From: Streptomyces malaysiensis subsp. samsunensis
GTDB taxonomy: Bacteria; Actinomycetota; Actinomycetes; Streptomycetales; Streptomycetaceae
NCBI RefSeq assembly: GCF_024519315.1
Contig: NZ_JANIIC010000003.1
Coordinates: forward strand, 248,001-312,000
Direction: 5' to 3'
DNA length: 64,000 bases
Below the pieces are notes generated by a model, which was not told where the DNA came from, did no database searches, and was given only the letters and a program-made list of their open reading frames with translations. The position numbers and the translations under genes are program-made. Shown here piece after piece: positions 8,501 to 15,479 of the stretch (the stretch's first letter is position 1; each line of letters begins with the position of its first letter).

Positions 8501-9761
8501 TCAGCGGAACCGAGCGCCCGGACAGGGCCTCCAGCAGACTTCCGGGCGTGTCCGCGTCGGTGCGGGCGGCCGCGGAGATCCCGCGCAGCACCTGATCCGT
8601 CGTCAGGCCCTGTGCGTAGAGCGCCACATCGGCCGCGCCGGCCGGCGGGACCGCCGCGGGCGGCAGCCCCAGGGCGTGCAGGGGTACGGTCGCCCGGCGG
8701 TCGGGGTCGGCGAGGGCCGCGATCAGGCCCAGTACGGCGGTCTTGCCCGATCCGGGGGCGGCGGTCACCGCCAGCAGGGGCCGCCCCGGGTCCGGGGTGG
8801 CCAGCCATCGGGTGATGTCGGTCAGCGCCGCGTGGCGCCCCAGGAACCACCATCCGCGGGCCGGTCCCTGGTATCCCATCGCCCGGGTCAGCAGCCGCGT
8901 CCGGTACTCGACGGCACGCCGTTCGTCCTGGGCCTCCCACTCACCGGCCCGCTGGATCGCCAGGTCCACCTCGGTCGGCCGGGACCGGTGCCGGGGGTTG
9001 GGCAGGAACGGCGGGACCCTGCCGGTCAGGAGGGACAGGCTGGCGCTGATCGTCTGGAACCCGGGCCGCTCGGAGTCGGCGTTCATCGCCGAAACCACCG
9101 CGTCCACCGCCAGTGTCGAGGGGGCGTGGCCGGCCGTGGGCAGGCCGTCCACCGCCCTCCGCAGCAGATGGGGGAAGGCGCCGGTCCGGGCCTGCTCGGC
9201 GGGCTGGGCGGAGGTGACCACGGCCAGGCCGGATCCCGACGTGCGCTCCCAGCTGTGGGCCATCCGGGTCAGCGCCGCGGCGGTGAGTTCGTTGCCACCG
9301 CGTCCGGAGTAGCAGGTGTCGAGCATCAGCAGCACCCGCCGCACCCGGGTGCCGAGCAGCATCTTGCGGGCCAGCTCGGCGGTGGGCAGCGCGTCGGCGA
9401 TGTCCTCGGGGTCGGTGTCGGCGGTGAGCAGGACATGCTCCTCGCTGCCTTCGAGCACCTCGCCATGGCAGGCGATGTAGACCGTGAGCAGGTCCGTGGG
9501 CCGCCGCTCCGGGGAGCGGCAGAACTCCCGCAGCCGCGTGGTCAGTTGCTCACGCGTCGGGTTCAGTCCGAGCTCATTGACGTGCTCGTACCCCATGGGG
9601 CCGGTGAACAGGTCGATGATCTCCTCGCGGGCGGCGGCCAGGCCGGGGCGGTTCCACCCGGGCTCGTGGCGGTGGTTCGCCACGGCGGTGGCGATCAGGA
9701 ATCGCCTCTCGGTGTCGCTCTCCTGGACGCGGCTCCCCTCGCGGTCGGTGTCATGGAGCAC
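5502..9761 (-). CDS. Caspase-like protease - NACHT-type NTPase - WD40 receptor protein
   Basis: A 1419-residue three-part protein. Residues about 18-230 form a caspase-fold peptidase (C14/metacaspase type) with catalytic His99 in YIACHGE and Cys150 in LMLDTCYSG. A P-loop STAND/NACHT-type module follows, with Walker A APGSGKT (residues 335-341) and Walker B TVLIDALDEAGD (421-432). A helical region leads to a C-terminal array of at least 13 WD40 repeats (from about residue 800), most ending in a VRVWDLTTGALRATL-like strand. A degenerate last unit would make 14, enough for two seven-bladed propellers. In this family the propeller senses a ligand, the NTPase oligomerises and the protease is the effector. 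The GTG start overlaps the stop of the upstream hydrolase gene by 11 bases, indicating translational coupling. The ligand and protease targets are unknown. Confidence 0.93.
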   Translation of the reverse strand: MLHDTDREGSRVQESDTERRFLIATAVANHRHEPGWNRPGLAAAREEIIDLFTGPMGYEHVNELGLNPTREQLTTRLREFCRSPERRPTDLLTVYIACHGEVLEGSEEHVLLTADTDPEDIADALPTAELARKMLLGTRVRRVLLMLDTCYSGRGGNELTAAALTRMAHSWERTSGSGLAVVTSAQPAEQARTGAFPHLLRRAVDGLPTAGHAPSTLAVDAVVSAMNADSERPGFQTISASLSLLTGRVPPFLPNPRHRSRPTEVDLAIQRAGEWEAQDERRAVEYRTRLLTRAMGYQGPARGWWFLGRHAALTDITRWLATPDPGRPLLAVTAAPGSGKTAVLGLIAALADPDRRATVPLHALGLPPAAVPPAGAADVALYAQGLTTDQVLRGISAAARTDADTPGSLLEALSGRSVPLTVLIDALDEAGDPEHLVRRLLRPLVDHACGRLRLLVGTRPHLLKDLGLQRESSIDLDAPRYADLDALTAYAARGLLDSAADSPYRRQPAPALRAVARAVAEASEPSFLVARITSGTLAADPAVPDPQDPVWRRSLPRLPSDAMRQDLETRLGPDAARVRDLLLPLAFAEGQGLPWEDIWALLASRIAGVTYTDDDLLRLRRRAGSYVVEAPAAGRSAYRLYHQALAEHLRDGADEATVHRAFTRVLLARVPPGLDGSRDWTRAHPYALRHLATHAGRCGLLDDLLMDAGYLVHAEPDGLLLALRDVHTDEGRLTAAVYRASATVHRPLSPRRRRHVLATDAARFAAGRLCAALAEPLEWRPRWATGQQTSPALYASVPGDEGSMNAVARTTIDGRPMAVVGGHDDAVRVWDLATGALHATLYGHGFGASAVACASVDGAPVAVVGCDKQALVWDLADGTLRATLTGDDWHLFAVACATVDGRAVAVTSSGRALRVWDLATGALRATLSGRDTWVQAVACTTVGGRPMAVTVSDEDVARVWDLTTHTLHIDFPVASADDQDDGEHMRSVACATVDGRPVAVIAKDLAVRVWDLTTGAPHATLTGHSGEVSSVACTEVDGRPVVVTAGHDGVRVWDLTSGALYAAFVAALDGEGDSVEALACATVDGRPVAVTTSGNAMLRVWDLAGAAGGNMPDDGHTDDIAEVACGIVDSGAVAVTAGRDAAVHVWDLATGALRTTLAGHRSPLRAVACATVQGRPLAITAGWERTVRVWDLTTGALRATLTGHTDTVDAVACTTVDDRPVAVTAGRDAVRVWDLTAFTPRMTLPHEGAWSATLACTTVDGRPVAVVGDHTRLRVWDLTTGDLRTTLSGLAQGLDAVACASVDGRPVAVTAGRDPVRVWDLTTGDVRATLGQSWVVEVVCGVIDGRPVAITAGYDLTVRIFDLRTTAELAVFDGGGPVHRRLCMGPGQEVVIGTGRDVVVLERRARRGREEDGGRFLGR
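5560..7370 (-). repeat. WD40 repeat array inside the caspase-NACHT gene
   Basis: About 14 coding repeats of roughly 40-46 codons each. The strongly repeated parts are CATVDGRPVAVTAG and VRVWDLTTGALRATL, and the DNA is visibly repetitive (recurrent variants of gatcccacacccgcac and gtggcgcacgccacc on the + strand). The similarity between units is much higher than in an old, diverged propeller. That suggests recent amplification or ongoing homogenisation by recombination between units. One unit (residues near GAAGGNMPDDGHTDDI) and the last unit are the most divergent. Confidence 0.85.
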
Positions 9762-10611
9762 GCAGACCCCCGGCGATCGCTTCGCCCGTATGCGCCTCGG
9801 TCAGATAGGCGGTGACATCGTGGGCATGCGCCCCGTTGTGGACGATCGCGTTGCGCACCCGGTCACCGAACCGGGGGCGGAGGTCCTTCTCGAGCGCCAC
9901 CACATCCCCGTGGTCGGCGATATTGGTCCACCTCATCCGCTCCGTACCGGGCCACCGGCCGCGCCCCTCCTCCGGCGCGGGGTCGAGGCGGTGGAAGACC
10001 AGATGGGCGATGCCCAGCGGGGAACCGAGTGTGACCAGGGCCCGTACGGGGTGCTCCGGCAGCGCGCACAGCGCCTCATAGGCCACGACCGACCCCAGCG
10101 AATGGGCGACCACCACTTCGGTGTCCGCCGTGATCCGGTCCACCACCCGCTGCCGGGCGGCCCGCCGCACCTCGACGTCGAGGAGGTAGCGGCTGACCTG
10201 TTTGAGGTCGAAGACCAGGGCGCGCAACGCGACCCCGGCGAAGAACCTCGAACGGGACAGCTGTCGCAGCGCCGCCTGCACCGACGCCGGTGTGCGCACC
10301 AGGGTGTCCGCGTCCGGTGGGGCCACCGTCTCGTCCACCGCCGCGGCCTGCCGCCACCAGGCCAGCAGCAACTCCCGCTCCAGTCCGGGGGCGACGTCCG
10401 CCGCGGTGAGGACCGGATCGCCGACGGCGAGCAGCTCCCCGGGCGGACGGAACAGATCCCCGTAGAAGGCCATCGCGACCTCCGCGTCGGCCACAGGGGC
10501 GTGGGCGGCACGTGTCAGACCGTCGGCCAGCGCCGGCCGCCACGCGCTGAGCAGGACCTGCTCGCCCTTCATCTGTTGGGCGATGCCATGCACACCCACG
10601 ACACGAGCCAT
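9751..10611 (-). CDS. Alpha/beta hydrolase partnered with the caspase-NACHT-WD40 protein
   Basis: A 286-residue serine hydrolase. The protein opens with VVGVHGIAQQ, an oxyanion-hole strand typical of lipase-like hydrolases. The nucleophile elbow is AHSLG with Ser171, and likely triad partners are Asp236 (in DHGDVVAL) and His264 (in GAHAHDVTAYL). There is no signal peptide or membrane segment. Its stop overlaps the start of the caspase gene by 11 bases, so the two are made together. This makes it a candidate second effector (lipase or esterase acting on membranes or a small molecule) or a processing partner. The 112 bases upstream separate it from tpg and contain a dyad at 10688-10703. The fold is confident; the substrate is not. 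Confidence 0.85.
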   Translation of the reverse strand: MARVVGVHGIAQQMKGEQVLLSAWRPALADGLTRAAHAPVADAEVAMAFYGDLFRPPGELLAVGDPVLTAADVAPGLERELLLAWWRQAAAVDETVAPPDADTLVRTPASVQAALRQLSRSRFFAGVALRALVFDLKQVSRYLLDVEVRRAARQRVVDRITADTEVVVAHSLGSVVAYEALCALPEHPVRALVTLGSPLGIAHLVFHRLDPAPEEGRGRWPGTERMRWTNIADHGDVVALEKDLRPRFGDRVRNAIVHNGAHAHDVTAYLTEAHTGEAIAGGLRAP

Positions 10612-10687
10612 GCCGCTCCTCAGCTCCGTACCGAACCCTCACCCCTCGACCCTACTGACCGCACCACGGCCCAACTGGAGTGCGTCG

Positions 10688-10703
10688 CCGCACAGTTGTG
10701 CGG
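10688..10703. promoter_or_regulatory. Dyad between tpg and the hydrolase-caspase operon
   Basis: CCGCACA-GT-TGTGCGG is a perfect 7+2+7 inverted repeat in the short gap downstream of tpg and upstream of the hydrolase start on the minus strand. The 2-base centre is too tight for a stable hairpin, so a protein-binding site is more likely than a terminator. No regulator is encoded beside it. Confidence 0.4.
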
Positions 10704-10723
10704 TTGATGAAAGCAGCCGGGGC

Positions 10724-11278
10724 TCACAGGTCGACCTCGATGTAGTCGATGTCGGTGAACTCCACCAGCAGGCCCTGGGCGCGGCGGCCACGGTCCTTGA
10801 AGTAGATCTCCTGGAGGCCCTCGGCCGCGATGTCGATGAGCTGCTGTTCGGCCGCGCCCTGCTCCTGGGCGTCGAAGAGCCGGGCGGCGTACCGCGGTGG
10901 CAGCGCCTGGGTGATGTGGCGCAGCCGGGCGTCGTCGGTGGTGCCGGGGGCGGCGGTGAAGCCGAAACGGGCGCGGGTGTCGAGGACGAGACCGCCCGTG
11001 GTGGCGGCGTGCTGTTTGGCCTTGGCGCGGATCTGCGGCTGCCACCGCTTCCTCACCTCGCGCTCCATCCGGGTGGCGAGGGGCTGACGCGGCCGCTTGA
11101 GCTGGTCCTTGACGTAGCGCTCGACGGTGCGCTGGGAGATGCCGAGCAGGTCGGCCACCGGCCGGGTGCCCTTGAGCTGCCTGACCAGATAACGCATCCG
11201 CGCACCCGCCGACTTGGGGATGGGGCGGGTGAAGGCGCCCTCCACCGCCTTGTCCAGGCCCTCCGCCAGCTTGCCCAT
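10724..11278 (-). CDS. tpg: Telomere terminal protein Tpg
   Basis: Tpg is the protein covalently attached to the 5' ends of linear Streptomyces replicons, where it primes the filling-in of the recessed telomere end. The 184-residue length matches chromosomal Tpg proteins. A helix-turn-helix is visible at about residues 40-57 (VADLLGISQRTVERYVK). Thr114, in PGTTDDARL, lies at the position reported as the deoxynucleotidylation site in the Streptomyces coelicolor protein. The basic N-terminal half suits DNA binding. It lies 6 bases downstream of tap on the same strand, the standard tap-tpg operon. Its presence marks the replicon as linear, or derived from a linear one. Confidence 0.95.
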   Translation of the reverse strand: MGKLAEGLDKAVEGAFTRPIPKSAGARMRYLVRQLKGTRPVADLLGISQRTVERYVKDQLKRPRQPLATRMEREVRKRWQPQIRAKAKQHAATTGGLVLDTRARFGFTAAPGTTDDARLRHITQALPPRYAARLFDAQEQGAAEQQLIDIAAEGLQEIYFKDRGRRAQGLLVEFTDIDYIEVDL

Positions 11279-11284
11279 CGTCTT

Positions 11285-13525
11285 CTACTCCCCGTTGTCC
11301 GGGCCGGTGACCTGGCCGTCCTTGATGTACCGGGCGAGGTTGAGGTCGTCGCCGTGCTCCTCGCGCACGCCCTCGGCCCACAGTGTCGTCTGGGTGCCCT
11401 CGTGCTTGACCATCCCCGGACTCACACCGATCCGGAAGCCGCCCGGCAGCGGTTTGCCGTCCTTGTGGGGCAGGAAGTCCAGCGGGCCGGGCCCGTCGGA
11501 GGGGTAGACGGCGCAGTCCGAGAGGACCGCCACCGGGTACTGGCCGGTGACCGCCGCCATCTTGAGCATCTTGCGGTGCATATTGATCCGTGCCTTGGAG
11601 ATGACCGCCGCGCGGATGTCCGGCCGCCAGGTCGGGCGCTGGAGCGCCGGCCACGGCTGACCGGGGCGCCAGCCACCGCCGCGGGGACGCTCCCGCAGCT
11701 TGCCGATGCCGCCCTTGACGGTCGCCTTGATCGCGGAGAGGACGATCGCCATCCGCGGGTCGGCCTGCCGGTGGCCGTCCATCGCGGCCAGGAACTCCCG
11801 CGGCCCCATGCCGGTGGTGACCCCCAGGTCGGCCATCGTGGCGACATAGGCGTCCCGCAGCCGTGAGTACCAGGCGTCCAGATAGCGGCCGTTGTCCGGG
11901 CGGAGGTACGCCTCGACGGGGGCGACGCCGTAGCCGAGCTCGACGGCGTAGGCGACGGTCGGGGTGGCGTACCAGGCGGGTCCCGACGGCCGCTCCCCGG
12001 TCGGGGTGAAGGGGCTCGGCAGGCGTGGATCGAGTTCGATGTGGGAGAGGTCCACCAGCCAGGAGCCGGGGACCTTCGGGTCGAACGGCGGCCGCTTGAC
12101 GTGCACGGGCTCGCCGAGGCCGAAGACGGTGCCGTTGGCGGCCGCGGCGAAGGCCATGTTGACGTCGATGCCGACCACATAGCGCTTGGCGCATTCGTCG
12201 TCGGTGAGCGGCCGCGCCCAGTCGTACGCCTCCTCCACCAGGACCTCATCGGGGGTGCGCTGGTGGAAGCGCGGCAGATGCGCCAGCAGGGGGTGGCCGT
12301 CCGGGGCCTCGGGCGGGGCGCACCGCACCGGCTGGGTGCCCAGCGAGCCGGGGTTGTGCTCGCCGTGCCGCCGGCCGCTGTCGTCCGGCTCACCGGCGCG
12401 GGTGGGCGGGTGCAGAGCGGTCATCAGCTCCAGGCCGGTGACGGCGGTGGAGCCGCAGGGGGTCATGACGCGGTCGGCGTAGGTGCCCAGCAGATGCGCC
12501 AGATCGGCGGGCGGCAACTGCGCGGCCCCGCCCCAGGAGCGCGCGTCGAGGGCGTCCCAGCCCAGCACGCACAGCTGGACGCAGGCGCGCCGCGAGCCCT
12601 CGGCGGGGCGGTAGATCCGCGCCCACGGGCCGAGCCCACGCCGGGTGAGGCGCCAGTCGGCCCGCTCCAGCTGCTCGAGGACCTTGTGGCCCTCGGACAG
12701 TCTCCCGGCCCGGCGCTCCTCGTCGGTCAGCCGGGCCGGGAGGCCGAAGCGCACCGCGGCCGCGTCGGTGAGCACCACCACCGGGTCGGCGTCCCTGCCG
12801 TTGCGGTTCAGCCGAGGCGCGCCCAGCCGCGCCTCGGCCAGAGTCCACTCCACGAGGGACGGCAGGGACTTGGCCGGTGTGTCCAGCACCAGTCCGCCGG
12901 GGCAGTACGCCCAGACCTCGCCATCGGCGACATTTACGACCGCCAGGGGGCCGTTGGCGAAGCGCGGGTCCACGGCGGGGGCCGCCATGGTGGTGTCGGC
13001 CGCCGCCGTCGCGGGCTTCTTCGCATCCGGGCGGCGCGACGCGGACGGCCGGGGCGGGTGGGACCGCTGCGCCGGGGGCGTGGCGGGTCGCCGGGGCGCG
13101 CCCTGTGCGGGGGGCGCCCCGGGGCCCTCGTGACTCCGCGCCGGGGAATGGTCCCGCCCCGGGGAAGGACCCTGGTCCGGGTGCGGGGGTCGCGTCGGTG
13201 TGGGCCGGGCGGGAGGTGACAGCTCGGGGGCGGCGGGGGCCGGACCCGTCCCCGGCGCCTCCGCGGCCGGGGTGGGGAAGCGGGCGGCCAGGCCCTTCAG
13301 AAGCCGGGCGTAGGCGGCACGCTTCGGCTGCCGGGGCTCGGTTCTGCCGGATTCCCAGTTGCCCACCGCTTCCCGGCGGATGTCCAGCGCCCTGGCGATC
13401 TCGGCCTGGCTCAGTCCCGCGGCCTCGCGCAGCCTCTTGCGCTCCGCGGGTGGCGGAAGATCGTCCTGGGCGACCTGTTCCAGGAGCGCGTCAACAGCGC
13501 TGAACAACTCGTCCTCAGCGGGCAC
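11285..13525 (-). CDS. tap: Telomere-associated protein Tap
   Basis: Tap binds the single-stranded 3' overhang of Streptomyces telomeres and recruits Tpg. The 746-residue length agrees with known Tap proteins. Near the N-terminus an XRE-type helix-turn-helix is visible (RLREAAGLSQAEIARALDI, then REAVGNWESG), followed by a long proline-rich linker (about residues 90-165) and a large conserved C-terminal region containing GIDVNMAFAAAANG. I prefer the GTG at 13523-13525 because GGAGG lies 8 bases before it; an in-frame GTG three codons upstream (13532-13534) overlaps that ribosome binding site. tpg follows after 6 bases. The DxN-type segment recalls polymerase-like active sites, but that is only a resemblance. 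Confidence 0.94.
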   Translation of the reverse strand: MPAEDELFSAVDALLEQVAQDDLPPPAERKRLREAAGLSQAEIARALDIRREAVGNWESGRTEPRQPKRAAYARLLKGLAARFPTPAAEAPGTGPAPAAPELSPPARPTPTRPPHPDQGPSPGRDHSPARSHEGPGAPPAQGAPRRPATPPAQRSHPPRPSASRRPDAKKPATAAADTTMAAPAVDPRFANGPLAVVNVADGEVWAYCPGGLVLDTPAKSLPSLVEWTLAEARLGAPRLNRNGRDADPVVVLTDAAAVRFGLPARLTDEERRAGRLSEGHKVLEQLERADWRLTRRGLGPWARIYRPAEGSRRACVQLCVLGWDALDARSWGGAAQLPPADLAHLLGTYADRVMTPCGSTAVTGLELMTALHPPTRAGEPDDSGRRHGEHNPGSLGTQPVRCAPPEAPDGHPLLAHLPRFHQRTPDEVLVEEAYDWARPLTDDECAKRYVVGIDVNMAFAAAANGTVFGLGEPVHVKRPPFDPKVPGSWLVDLSHIELDPRLPSPFTPTGERPSGPAWYATPTVAYAVELGYGVAPVEAYLRPDNGRYLDAWYSRLRDAYVATMADLGVTTGMGPREFLAAMDGHRQADPRMAIVLSAIKATVKGGIGKLRERPRGGGWRPGQPWPALQRPTWRPDIRAAVISKARINMHRKMLKMAAVTGQYPVAVLSDCAVYPSDGPGPLDFLPHKDGKPLPGGFRIGVSPGMVKHEGTQTTLWAEGVREEHGDDLNLARYIKDGQVTGPDNGE

Positions 13526-13711
13526 GGGGCTCACCTCCGGCCAGACCCTATCCCAATCGCTCTCTGTAGCGCATACTCCATCGCACCCTCAACCGCTCCT
13601 TCCGCAAAGGCGGTAGCGGTGCGGAGACCTGAGCCGTTCCGGGCCACGGAGGACGGCGGGCCGGCCGAAAAGCACGGCCGGCCCTGTGAGCGGCGGCGCA
13701 GACGGAGCTGA

Positions 13712-13951
13712 TTAATCGTCAACGCACTTGGGGTACTTCGAGCCCCGGTTGCAGTCGTGATAGTCATACTTACTGACACGGAACTTCTTCTCATTACCCC
13801 CCTTGGCCGGATTGACGACCAAGTAGAACTTCTTCCCGTCCTTGACCTTGTCGGTGACCTGGCCGTCGGGGCCTCGGTCGAAATCCTGCGCGCAGCCGGC
13901 GAGCGAGGCAAAAGCGGTCAATACCAAAAGGGCGGCGGCAAGGCGACGCAT
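13712..13951 (-). CDS. Small predicted lipoprotein
   Basis: A 79-residue protein with a lipoprotein signal peptide: MRR, a hydrophobic stretch, then the lipobox LAGC with Cys20 as the expected lipidation site. The mature part is about 60 residues, charged, and has two further cysteines near the C-terminus (DCNRGSKYPKC) that could form a disulphide. It would be anchored on the outer face of the membrane. A promoter and ribosome site (GGAG about 5 bases before ATG) fit the 293-base region upstream, where I see no other gene. Function unknown; it resembles other short actinomycete lipoproteins only in layout. Confidence 0.8.
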   Translation of the reverse strand: MRRLAAALLVLTAFASLAGCAQDFDRGPDGQVTDKVKDGKKFYLVVNPAKGGNEKKFRVSKYDYHDCNRGSKYPKCVDD

Positions 13952-14244
13952 ATGGTGCTCCGATCAACTTGGGGACCGGCACAGTCTAGGAGAGACACAC
14001 CACCGGCAGCACCGCCCGGGATGCCCATGGCCGGCAACGACAGCACGTCCGGCAAAAGCCCCGAAGAATGACCGGCGGACGCCCTCACCCCCTCCACCAA
14101 AACATCACACTTCAGGGGGTACGGGTTCCAAAGAGTTCGATATCCCTTCCCCCGACAGCTCGGTGGCCGTCAGCCCCATTTCGGTTCGCGTTTCTTGCGT
14201 AAGCCGTCTTCTCCCGCCTTGGACCGGTACACGGTGTGGCGCTG

Positions 14245-14736
14245 CTACGCGGTCACCTTGGCGAGGAACGCGGCGACGTTCGCCACGGTCCGCTGGATCT
14301 TCTCCTCCAGCGTGAGGGACTCGGGGGGCCGCGATCCGGAGCCCGCGTCCTTCTTGCCCCGCACATACAGCGAGCAGGCGAGGTCGCTGCATATGTAGGC
14401 ACCCACCGAATTGCCCTGCTGCCTGGCCTTGCCCGCCTTCGGCGCGACCATCAGGGAGACGCCGCCGGTGTGGGCGGTCAGGCACATCGAGCACATGCTG
14501 CGCCGCGCCTGCCAGGAGGCGGGGCCGGGGCAGCGCAGCGCGAGGGCGGTCGGGCGGCCGTCCAGTTCGGTGACGAGGTAGGCGCGGCCGGGGGCCTGGG
14601 GATCTCGCCAGCCCAGGTAGTCCAGATCGTCCCAGGGCCGGTCGGCCAGGTCGCGGGGGACGGAGAGGCGCTTCGCCTCGCCCTTGGTGCAGTTCACGAA
14701 CGCGGCACGGATCTCTTGCTCAGTCAGCGGCTTCAT
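14245..14736 (-). CDS. FBP-domain protein (treble-clef, EF-G-binding type)
   Basis: A 163-residue FBP-type protein. The N-terminal half (MKPLTEQEIRAAFVNCTKGEA) is the conserved start of the family, so I place the start at the ATG 14734-14736 rather than further upstream, where the frame stays open but would cover the operator. The C-terminal half carries paired cysteines, CSMCLTAHTGG and CSDLACSLYVRG, which fit a zinc-binding treble-clef. Related C-terminal domains bind elongation factor G and are linked to fusidic acid resistance, but whether this clade does so is not established. It is divergent from a TetR gene across 71 bases that hold the perfect operator at 14750-14774. It is therefore a likely target of that regulator. 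Confidence 0.85.
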   Translation of the reverse strand: MKPLTEQEIRAAFVNCTKGEAKRLSVPRDLADRPWDDLDYLGWRDPQAPGRAYLVTELDGRPTALALRCPGPASWQARRSMCSMCLTAHTGGVSLMVAPKAGKARQQGNSVGAYICSDLACSLYVRGKKDAGSGSRPPESLTLEEKIQRTVANVAAFLAKVTA

Positions 14737-14749
14737 ATACCGCAGGCTA

Positions 14750-14774
14750 ATTTGCCTAAAGGTGTTAGGCAAAT
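14750..14774. promoter_or_regulatory. Perfect TetR-type operator between FBP gene and TetR gene
   Basis: ATTTGCCTAA and TTAGGCAAAT are perfect 10-base arms around the spacer AGGTG. The site is AT-rich, lies 13 bases upstream of the FBP start and 33 bases upstream of the TetR start, and would let one repressor dimer pair silence both divergent genes. This is among the clearest operators in the window. Confidence 0.8.
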
Positions 14775-14807
14775 GCATAATCGGCTCCGGCAAGGGAGAG
14801 GACAGCT

Positions 14808-15377
14808 ATGGCACGGGTAGGACTGACCACGGAACGCCTGACCCGGGCGGGGGCGGAGCTGGCCGACGAGGTCGGCTTCGACCAGGTGACCGTCTCGGCG
14901 CTGGCCAGGCGGTTCGACGTCAAGGTCGCGAGTCTGTACTCGCATGTGAAGAACTCCCAGGACCTCAAGACCAGGATCGCCCTGCTCGCCCTGGAGGAGC
15001 TCGCCGACCTGGCCGCCGACGCCCTGGCCGGGCGGGCCGGAAAGGACGCCCTGGTCGCCTTCGCGAACGTCTACCGCGACTACGCCCGCGAGCATCCCGG
15101 CCGCTACACCGCGGCCCGGCTCAGGCTCGACCCGGAGACGGCGGCCGCCAGCGCTGGTGTCAGGCACTCGCAGATGACGCGGGCGATCCTGCGCGGCTAT
15201 GACCTGGCCGAGCCGGACCAGACGCACGCGGTCCGGCTGCTGGGCAGCGTCTTCCACGGCTACGTCAGCCTCGAGCTGGCGGGCGGGTTCAGCCACAGCG
15301 CCCCCGACAGCCAGGAGAGCTGGTCGCGCGCCTTGGACGCCCTCGACGCCCTACTGCGGCACTGGCCCGCCCCCTGA
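14808..15377 (+). CDS. TetR-family repressor with WHG-type C-terminal domain
   Basis: A 189-residue TetR/AcrR repressor. The N-terminal helix-turn-helix spans about residues 8-55 (VTVSALARRFDVKVASLYSHVKNSQDL). The C-terminal ligand domain contains GYVSLELAGGF, typical of the WHG subgroup. The ATG has a GAGAGGA-like ribosome site. The regulator most likely binds the perfect dyad at 14750-14774, repressing itself and the divergent FBP gene. The ligand is unknown. The downstream SGNH hydrolase gene is on the same strand after 102 bases and could belong to the same regulon. Confidence 0.93.
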   Translation: MARVGLTTERLTRAGAELADEVGFDQVTVSALARRFDVKVASLYSHVKNSQDLKTRIALLALEELADLAADALAGRAGKDALVAFANVYRDYAREHPGRYTAARLRLDPETAAASAGVRHSQMTRAILRGYDLAEPDQTHAVRLLGSVFHGYVSLELAGGFSHSAPDSQESWSRALDALDALLRHWPAP

Positions 15378-15479
15378 CCGGCGGATACGGCGTCGAGCCC
15401 GAGGCGGTCGGCCCCGCCGCGCACCGTCGCATGCGCACCATCAGTCCATCCGTACATCCGTGATCAACAGGCTGGAACC

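Noticed and set aside
5598-9815. A 1405-codon open frame on the + strand opposite the caspase-NACHT-WD40 gene
   Set aside because: It is the antisense shadow of a GC-rich repetitive gene; its repeats (GHGTTVDRRTRQR-like) mirror WD40 units and match no family, while the minus strand has three recognised domains.
10724-13525. A telomere end inside or next to the tap-tpg locus
   Set aside because: Archetypal telomere palindromes are not visible and coding sequence continues on both sides; tap-tpg usually lie inside the arm rather than at the very end.
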